Assembly: GCA_963710205.1 (NCBI GenBank)
Contig: CAVPZG010000005.1
Span: 773,286-837,285, forward strand
Length of the DNA: 64,000 bases
Direction of reading: 5' to 3'
Source: Pacificimonas sp963710205
GTDB taxonomy: Bacteria > Pseudomonadota > Alphaproteobacteria > Sphingomonadales > Sphingomonadaceae
Below, piece after piece: positions 58,183 through 64,000 of the stretch (its first letter is position 1; every line of letters begins with the position of its first letter). Under the pieces are notes generated by a model, which saw only the letters and a list, made by a program, of their open reading frames with translations, ran no database searches and was not told the DNA's origin. The position numbers and the translations under genes were made by a program.

Positions 58183-61005
58183 TCAGCCGCCCTGGAGGCG
58201 GCGGAGCAGGGCTTCCGCGTCCTTTCGCTCAGCGAACTGATCGGCGCTTTTCAGCGACCGCCGCACTTCCTTCAGCGCTTCGCCGCGCTTGCCGTTCGCC
58301 AGATAGGCTTCCGCCAGATGATATCTGATCTCGCCATTGCGCGGCAGGGTTTTTGCCGCCCGGTTGATCAGTTCCAGCGCCTTCGCCTTGTCGCCGCCCG
58401 TTTTCAGCATCACCCAGCCATAGGTATCTGTAACGGACGGATTCTTGCTGGCGAAATTATAGGCCATTTGCGCCATCGGCATGGCGCGCGGGTCGCCGAT
58501 TTTCATATAGGCCCAGGCGAGGTTGTTGAGGATCGACGGATCGCGGCTGCCGACCGCCTTCCTGAGCGCCTCGTAATTGGCGATCGAGGCGCGGTAATCG
58601 CCTGCGTCCAGCTGAAGCTCGGCAATGGAGGCGAGGGCGCCGGAATCCTTCGGGTTCGCCTTTTTGTAGGCATTCAGGATCTTGATGGCATCCGCCTTCC
58701 GACCCAGCCTGACATAGCTGTCGGAAATGCCGCGCGCCGTGGCAAGGTCGAAGCTCTTCTTGCGCGCCGCCGCGAAGGCCGCGAGCGCATCCTGCGGACG
58801 GCCTGCGAGCAGATAGGCCCGGCCCAGCGCATTTTCGGCGATGTTCGAATTCGGCGTTTCCTTGCGAAGACGCACCGCCCATTCGCGCGCCTGATCGAGC
58901 CGCCCCTGGCGCGCCTCAAGCGCGATCAGTTCGAGATAGGCAGGCGTGTTGCTTTCGCCCGTGATCGTCATCGCGCGCTGGAAGGTCCGGCGCGCATCGT
59001 CGATCCGGTCGTTGGCCTGCAACGCCCGGCCGAGGAGAATCCGGGGCAGCATGGCATTTGGCTGCTGGTCCACCATCCGGTCGAACAGCGAGACGAGCTG
59101 CGACTGACGTCCGGTCAATTCGTAAATCCTGGCCGCGGTCATCAGCGCCTCTGGACTGTTCGGAAAGTCGCGCAGCAGCGCGCCCGCCTCGTTGGAGGCA
59201 TCCGTGTCGCGCCCCGCCGACATATAGGCATCGGCAAGAGCGATACGGGGCGCCGCGGCCTCGCGGTTGACGGAGGCGGCCTGCTGCAGCCACTCCAGCT
59301 GCTCCTTGCGGTCGCCCTCGATACCGGCAAGCTCGCCAAGCACCATGAGCGCCCTCACATCCTTGCCGTCGTTGCGGACGACCATGCGAAGCTGTTCCTT
59401 GGCGCCGCGCGCGTCCCCTTCGGCGATCAGCAGCTGTGCCAGGTTGCGCCGGGCCTCGGGATAGTCCGACTGGCGCTTGATGGCCTCGCGGAAGGCGGCC
59501 TTGGCCTCCTTCATCTTGCCCTCACCAATCAGCGCGCCGCCGCGCAGATTGTAGCCGACCGGCATGTCCGGATAGGCCTTGACGATCCTGTCGGCACTTT
59601 CGAGCGCGCCCGAAAACTCGCTTTTCCGCATCCGGACGAGCGTCTGCATCATCAAACCGGACAGCGACGTCTCATCCTCTTTCAGGACGTTGTCGACGGT
59701 CGCCTCGGCAAGATCGGCATTGCCCTGCAAGAGCTGGGTCATGGCGAGCTGGTTCGAAACGGACGAGTCCCCCGCCCCCTCCTGCGCCTTTTGCAGATAT
59801 TCCTGCGCCTCCGACACCATGCCGACCTGCGCGCGGGCGGAGCCGGCGATGGCATAGGTGCGGCTGTCGGCCGCGCCGGCGTCGATGACGGGCTTGATCG
59901 TGTTGAACGCGCCCTCGGCATCGCCCTTCTGCAGCTGCGCCGTCGCATAGAGCTTGCGCGCGGTCACGCTGTTCGGAATCTTGCCGACCAGTTTTCCGAG
60001 AAAATCGTTTGCCTGTTCCGTGTTGTTCGCATCGAGAGCGAGCAGACCCTGCAGCATGAGCGCGGGCGCGAAGTCGTTGAGAAGACCGCGTGTCTGCGTC
60101 ATCAGCGCGCGGGCATTGTCCGTGTTGCCGTTGCGCGTGTCGAGGACGGCCTCAAGGTAGAGCGCGAGCGGATGCTGCTTCACCATCCCGTTGACGCGCT
60201 TCAGATCGGCGCGCGCCTCCTTTTCCTTGCGAAGGTCGCCAAGGGTGGCCGCGCGTTCGAGGAGCGCTTCGATATTGTTCCTGTCGATGTCGAGGGCGCG
60301 ATTGAAGAAGGGGAGCGCAGCCTCGAGGCCGTTCGCATTGCGGCTGAGGTCGCCGGCGATGACGAGCGTCTTCACATGGCTGGGCCGGGCCTTCAGGATG
60401 CCGTTGACGAGCTCAAGACCCTGTTCATGCTGGCCGATGGAGCCCATGAATTTCGCCACGGCACCGACCGTCGCCGGATCATCGGGAGCAAGCGCCAGCG
60501 CGCGGTTGAATTCACGTTCGGCCGAGCGAAGATCGCGGTTGCGGAAATCGATCTGGCCGCGCAGGCGTGCGGCATAGGCCTCGAACTGAGGCGGGATGGA
60601 CGCGGGGTCCAGCAGCTGCTCCGCCTCCGCAGGTTTGTTCTGGACGAGAAGGGCGTGGGCGCGCAGATGGCGCACCTTCTCCGCCGGAATGCCCGCCGCG
60701 ACCGCGCGCTCGAGCTCGGTCTGCGCCTCGACACCGCCGCCAAGTTCCAGTGCCACGCGTGCCTGAAGCAGGCGCGCAAGGCCGTTGTTGGGATTTTGCT
60801 TGAGCGCATTCAGCAGCTGGATCCGCGCGGTGCGGTAGTCGCCGCCATAAAAGCTCTTGAACGCGTCCGTATAGGCCTCGTTCGATTCCGATTCCGCATC
60901 GGCATAGGCCGGGGTCGCGGCGAGTGGAGACAGGAGGGCGATACCCCCTGCGGCCGCCGCCGTGCGGAGCCAGGCCTTGCGGCGCGTCAAACTGGTTCTG
61001 GTCAT
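58183..61005 (-). CDS. prsT: PEP-CTERM system TPR-repeat protein PrsT
   Basis: A 940-aa exported protein with a signal peptide (twin basic start MTRTSLTRRKAWLRTAAAAG, cleaved near AYADAES). About 23 TPR units follow; clear ones include AYTDAFKSFYGGDYRTARIQ, RDLRSAEREFNRALALAPDD and GEIRYHLAEAYLANGKRGEA. It lacks the lipobox of some family members. It is always linked with XrtA and the PrsK/PrsR pair and is thought to scaffold exopolysaccharide secretion in the periplasm. It is the last gene of the prsK-prsR-prsT series, 52 bp after prsR. Confidence 0.93.
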   Translation of the reverse strand: MTRTSLTRRKAWLRTAAAAGGIALLSPLAATPAYADAESESNEAYTDAFKSFYGGDYRTARIQLLNALKQNPNNGLARLLQARVALELGGGVEAQTELERAVAAGIPAEKVRHLRAHALLVQNKPAEAEQLLDPASIPPQFEAYAARLRGQIDFRNRDLRSAEREFNRALALAPDDPATVGAVAKFMGSIGQHEQGLELVNGILKARPSHVKTLVIAGDLSRNANGLEAALPFFNRALDIDRNNIEALLERAATLGDLRKEKEARADLKRVNGMVKQHPLALYLEAVLDTRNGNTDNARALMTQTRGLLNDFAPALMLQGLLALDANNTEQANDFLGKLVGKIPNSVTARKLYATAQLQKGDAEGAFNTIKPVIDAGAADSRTYAIAGSARAQVGMVSEAQEYLQKAQEGAGDSSVSNQLAMTQLLQGNADLAEATVDNVLKEDETSLSGLMMQTLVRMRKSEFSGALESADRIVKAYPDMPVGYNLRGGALIGEGKMKEAKAAFREAIKRQSDYPEARRNLAQLLIAEGDARGAKEQLRMVVRNDGKDVRALMVLGELAGIEGDRKEQLEWLQQAASVNREAAAPRIALADAYMSAGRDTDASNEAGALLRDFPNSPEALMTAARIYELTGRQSQLVSLFDRMVDQQPNAMLPRILLGRALQANDRIDDARRTFQRAMTITGESNTPAYLELIALEARQGRLDQAREWAVRLRKETPNSNIAENALGRAYLLAGRPQDALAAFAAARKKSFDLATARGISDSYVRLGRKADAIKILNAYKKANPKDSGALASIAELQLDAGDYRASIANYEALRKAVGSRDPSILNNLAWAYMKIGDPRAMPMAQMAYNFASKNPSVTDTYGWVMLKTGGDKAKALELINRAAKTLPRNGEIRYHLAEAYLANGKRGEALKEVRRSLKSADQFAERKDAEALLRRLQGG

Positions 61006-61057
61006 TCTGAAAGTCCTCCCGGTTCACCATAGTCCTCAGATACGAAGAATATGGCGC

Positions 61058-62413
61058 TCAAGCCTCGATATCATATTGTTTCATCAGATCGTATAATGTT
61101 GGACGCGACACGCCGAGCAACTTTGCGGTGGACGAGATATTCGCACCCGTCCGGGAAAGCGCAACCCGAATCGCGATTTTGTCCGCCTCCTCGCGCGCCT
61201 GCTTCAGGTTGAGCGGGCCCGCATTTTCGCGCTCCTCGAAATCCATGTCGACAGCGGAGATACGGTCGTCGTCCGCCATGATGACCGCCCGTTTCACGCG
61301 GTTTTCGAGTTCACGGACGTTGCCCGGCCAGTTCCACTGTTCGATCGCGCTGAGCGCAGCCGGATCGAAGCCCTTTACCTTGCGCTTCAGTTCGGTCGCA
61401 AATTTCTTGAGGAAGAAATTCGCAAGGAGAACGGGGTCGCCCGCCCTTTCGGCAAGCGACGGAATCCGTACGACGACTTCGGCAACCCGGTACCAGAGAT
61501 CCTCGCGGAAGGAACCGGCGGCGATCATCTCCTCGAGATTCTGGTGCGTCGCGCAGACGATGCGGACATCGACGGGGATGGTCCGGCGGCCGCCGATACG
61601 TTCGATGACACGTTCCTGCAGGAAGCGAAGCAGCTTGACCTGCAGCGGCAGCGGGATATCGCCAACCTCGTCGAGGAAGAGCGTCCCGCCCTCGGCCATC
61701 TCGATCTTGCCTTCGGTCGTTTTGGCAGCGCCCGTAAACGCCCCCTTCTCATAACCGAATAGTTCGGATTCCAGGAGATTTTCGGGGATGGCCGCGCAGT
61801 TGATGGCGACGAAAGGCTTGTCCGCGCGGTTCGATTCGTCGTGCAGACCGCGCGCGAGCAGTTCCTTGCCCGTACCGGATGCCCCCAGCAGCATGACGGA
61901 CACGTCGGTCGAGGCGACACGCTCGATCATGCGGCAGACCTTTTGCATCGATTCCGCCGATGTGACGAGGCCGCCCAGTTCCGTATTCGCGCCCTTGGCG
62001 GCGAGAACGCGGTTTTCCGCCTCTATGGCGTGCAGATGAAAGGCACGGCCGACGATCATGCCGAGGGCGTCGATGTCGACGGGCTTCTGATAGAAATCAT
62101 AGGCCCCCATCTGGATAGCCCTGAGCGCACTTTCGCGGGCGCCGTGGCCGGAGGCGACGATGACCTTCGTGTCCGGTTTCAGCGTCAGGATTTCTTCCAG
62201 CGTGGCGAACCCCTCTGTGGTGCCGTCAGGATCCGGCGGCAGGCCGAGGTCGAGCGTGACCACGGCGGGCTCGTGCAGGCGCAGCATCTCCATCGCCTCG
62301 CGCCGGTCGCCGGCGATGACGATCTCATAATCCTCATAAGCCCATTTCAGCTGGCGCTGGAGACCCTCGTCATCCTCGACGATGAGCAGTGTGGGAAGTG
62401 AATTTGCAGCCAT
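61058..62413 (-). CDS. prsR: PEP-CTERM-box response regulator PrsR (sigma-54 activator)
   Basis: A 451-aa NtrC-type activator. The receiver domain has the phospho-Asp in PAVVTLDLGLPPDPDG and the lysine in YDFYQKPVDIDALG. The AAA+ domain: Walker A LLGASGTGKELLARGLHDES, the sigma-54 contact loop YEKGAFTGAAKTTEGKIEMA, and LFLDEVGDIPLPLQVKLL. The Fis-type HTH is ISSTAKLLGVSRPTLYDLMK. It receives phosphate from PrsK, encoded 16 bp upstream, and turns on sigma-54 promoters of PEP-CTERM genes. The site at 13074 is a candidate target. Confidence 0.96.
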   Translation of the reverse strand: MAANSLPTLLIVEDDEGLQRQLKWAYEDYEIVIAGDRREAMEMLRLHEPAVVTLDLGLPPDPDGTTEGFATLEEILTLKPDTKVIVASGHGARESALRAIQMGAYDFYQKPVDIDALGMIVGRAFHLHAIEAENRVLAAKGANTELGGLVTSAESMQKVCRMIERVASTDVSVMLLGASGTGKELLARGLHDESNRADKPFVAINCAAIPENLLESELFGYEKGAFTGAAKTTEGKIEMAEGGTLFLDEVGDIPLPLQVKLLRFLQERVIERIGGRRTIPVDVRIVCATHQNLEEMIAAGSFREDLWYRVAEVVVRIPSLAERAGDPVLLANFFLKKFATELKRKVKGFDPAALSAIEQWNWPGNVRELENRVKRAVIMADDDRISAVDMDFEERENAGPLNLKQAREEADKIAIRVALSRTGANISSTAKLLGVSRPTLYDLMKQYDIEA

Positions 62414-62429
62414 TATGTCAGATGTGCCC

Positions 62430-64000
62430 CTAGCCGCTTACCGGAAAATGAATGATGAAACTGGTGCCCTCGCCCGGTGTCGAGGAGACGTCGAGCCGGC
62501 CACCGGCAGAGCGTATGATTTCGCGCGATTCATAGGCGCCGATGCCGAAACCCGCCTCTTTCGTAGACCGGAACGGCTTGAACAGGTCGTCGCGTATGAA
62601 ACCCTCGTCCATCCCGCTCCCCCTATCCTCCACGATCAGCTTCACCGCCCCCGCCTCGTTACGCAAACGCAAAAATACCGGTGATCCCGCCTCGCTCGCA
62701 TCTATCGCATTCTGCACAAGATGTCCCACCGCCTGTTCAAGTTTGGAACGGGAACCAGCGATTTCAAGAGGATATTCTTCCGCGTCGAGGATGACATTGG
62801 CTCCGCCGCGATTCTTGTCGGCCGCGATTTCCGCCAGCAGCGTCCGCAGATCGAAGAGTTCGGCCGCGCGGTCGCGCGCGCTTTCCTGGGACAGCCTGGC
62901 CAGCATGTCGTTCATCTTGCCGACCGAGCTTTGCAGGGTGGCCACCATATCCTCGCGGAACTCCGCCTTGTGCGCGTGTTTTTCCGCATTGCGGGCGACG
63001 AGGCTGAGCTGCGACACGAGGTTCTTGATGTCGTGCATGATGAAGGCGAAGCGGCGGTTGAACTCCTCGAACTTGCGGCTCTCCTCCAGGCTGGCGAGCG
63101 CGGACTGTTCCGCGATGTAGCTGGCGGCCTGACGTCCGACCGTGCGGAGGATATCATAATCCTCCCAATCGAGGTCCCTGGCGCTGCGCGGCTTTTCAAG
63201 GACGATGAGCGCGTCGAGATCATCGAGATGACCAAGCGGCACGATCAGCCAGACGCGCGCGTTGGCGGCGAGGCCCGGCGGCAGGTCGGCGCTGTGTTCG
63301 CTGTCGGCCTCCAATATGCGCGCGTGTTTTCCGAGCGCATCCTGTACCGCCTTCGGCAGAGTGAAGGCCGATGTGTCGAGATTCTTGAAGTTCCAGCGCG
63401 CCGCGAGGCCGAAACTGCCTTCATCGCCGCGCGTGAACAGCGCGCCGCCCGGACTGTCGACGATGGACGCGACCGCCTCGATCACACGTTCCTGCAGCGC
63501 CCCGAACCCCGGACCGGAGCGCGAGACTGTCGTGATGAACCGCAGCCACTCCTCGCGATAATCATATTTATAGGCGAAGAAATGCTTGTTGATCTTGACC
63601 CTGAGCCAGGCGCGGGCGCGGCCCGAGAAGAGCACGATGGCGCCGAACAGGATGGCCGCGAAGACAAGAATGATCTGGAAAAGCTGGCCCCAGTCGCCCT
63701 GCACCAGACCCAGCGCGTAGGCCGCGAGCGACATGCCGACGAGGTAAAGGCCGACGGCGCCGAGCGCGAACGTCTGGAAGGCGGCCTGCCGTGACAGCTG
63801 GATCGAGAGACTTTGGTTTCTGAGCACGGCAAGTGCGAACAGCGGCACGGTAATGGCATTGGCGATCCCGCGCGCATCGAAAAAGCCGATGGCCATTTCC
63901 GGATCGAGCAGGCGGAGCGTGAAGAGGTTGAGGTCATAACCGAACAGCCCCGCCAGTGCGATGCAGAGGAGATTGAGACTCCAGCGGTTGGCGGGGGCGC
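62430..64000 (-). CDS. prsK: PEP-CTERM system histidine kinase PrsK (5' end outside window)
   Basis: 523 codons are visible; the reading frame continues through the right edge (before MAIGFFDARG comes NRWSLNLLCIALAGLFGYDL). N-terminal membrane helices (AVGLYLVGMSLAAYALGLVQ, ILVFAAILFGAIVLFS) precede a GAF domain (about 62.9-63.5 kb). The H box is atypical, RFAFIMHDIKNLVSQLSLVA. The HATPase region has HLVQNAIDASEAGSP, EDRGSGMDEGFI and GFGIGAYESREII. It is the membrane sensor that phosphorylates PrsR. The signal is unknown. Confidence 0.94.
   Translation of the reverse strand, partial: APANRWSLNLLCIALAGLFGYDLNLFTLRLLDPEMAIGFFDARGIANAITVPLFALAVLRNQSLSIQLSRQAAFQTFALGAVGLYLVGMSLAAYALGLVQGDWGQLFQIILVFAAILFGAIVLFSGRARAWLRVKINKHFFAYKYDYREEWLRFITTVSRSGPGFGALQERVIEAVASIVDSPGGALFTRGDEGSFGLAARWNFKNLDTSAFTLPKAVQDALGKHARILEADSEHSADLPPGLAANARVWLIVPLGHLDDLDALIVLEKPRSARDLDWEDYDILRTVGRQAASYIAEQSALASLEESRKFEEFNRRFAFIMHDIKNLVSQLSLVARNAEKHAHKAEFREDMVATLQSSVGKMNDMLARLSQESARDRAAELFDLRTLLAEIAADKNRGGANVILDAEEYPLEIAGSRSKLEQAVGHLVQNAIDASEAGSPVFLRLRNEAGAVKLIVEDRGSGMDEGFIRDDLFKPFRSTKEAGFGIGAYESREIIRSAGGRLDVSSTPGEGTSFIIHFPVSG

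Noticed and set aside
58318..61032. A 904-codon plus-strand reading frame opposite prsT
   Set aside because: Antisense shadow of a GC-rich gene with strong codon bias. It has no motif and lacks a ribosome site, while prsT has clear TPR repeats and a signal peptide.
1..64000. CRISPR arrays, rRNA genes, prophage and replication-origin features
   Set aside because: No regularly spaced repeats, ribosomal RNA motifs, phage structural genes, or DnaA-box clusters were seen.

Overview
The window looks like a chromosomal segment of a sphingomonad-type alphaproteobacterium. This is an inference from the high GC content, the exosortase A (XrtA/PEP-CTERM) gene order, the fmt-truA and recR-def arrangements, and the tRNA sequences; no ribosomal RNA is present to confirm it. 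Most of the window is core genome, with one apparent accessory island.

Layout. 1-2.6 kb: a MerR-controlled beta-oxidation unit (MerR, acyl-CoA dehydrogenase, thiolase cut by the window edge). 2.6-7.0 kb: an NAD-binding protein, hisI, a PEP-CTERM-tagged SGNH hydrolase, purF and an SDR. 7.0-10.1 kb: a CHASE2 sensor histidine kinase, a FecR-domain protein and an OmpA-type lipoprotein on one strand. 10.1-13.0 kb: def, recR, fmt, truA. 13.1-31.4 kb: a complete exosortase A locus. Ten minus-strand genes with tiny gaps or overlaps (26.1 down to 13.6 kb) encode export lipoprotein, Wzz-like protein, tyrosine kinase, outer-membrane protein, ATPase, deacetylase, FemAB, glycosyltransferase, exosortase and amidotransferase. 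A decarboxylase-ligase-acetyltransferase unit and a divergent ACP-hydrolase 2-hydrolase 1 unit follow. 31.4-43.3 kb: housekeeping genes, tRNA-Met and tRNA-Lys, an antiporter, folK, a family 5 uracil-DNA glycosylase, the agmatine-to-putrescine pair aguA/aguB, an M28 peptidase, rlmE and a Ppx/GppA phosphatase. 58-64 kb: tRNA-Pro and the PEP-CTERM regulatory/TPR genes prsT, prsR and prsK (prsK cut by the window edge).

The island lies between tRNA-Gln (43347-43421) and a degenerate copy of the 3' half of that tRNA at 57624-57674. It carries an IS3-type remnant at its left edge and a catabolic gene set: Baeyer-Villiger monooxygenase, TetR regulator, acyl-CoA ligase, APH-type phosphotransferase, two SDRs, TonB receptor, ACAD10/11-like acyl-CoA dehydrogenase, SnoaL-like protein, alpha/beta hydrolase and Old Yellow Enzyme reductase. 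Three copies of one 21-bp inverted repeat (8-bp arms, 5-bp spacer) sit exactly at the island's promoter regions: one before the monooxygenase and two in the TonB/SDR divergent gap. They are probably the operators of the island's TetR protein. The gene set suggests breakdown of a cyclic ketone by ring oxygenation, hydrolysis, CoA activation, phosphorylation of a hydroxyacyl-CoA and phosphate elimination. This is the most interesting part of the window.

Another unusual feature is a cluster of single-base disruptions between 37.9 and 43.4 kb. They affect aguB, the start of the M28 peptidase, rlmE and the anticodon loop of tRNA-Gln, and suggest local sequence error or recent decay. A near-consensus sigma-54 promoter at 13074-13089 precedes a small membrane protein beside the exosortase operon and could be a target of the sigma-54 activator PrsR.
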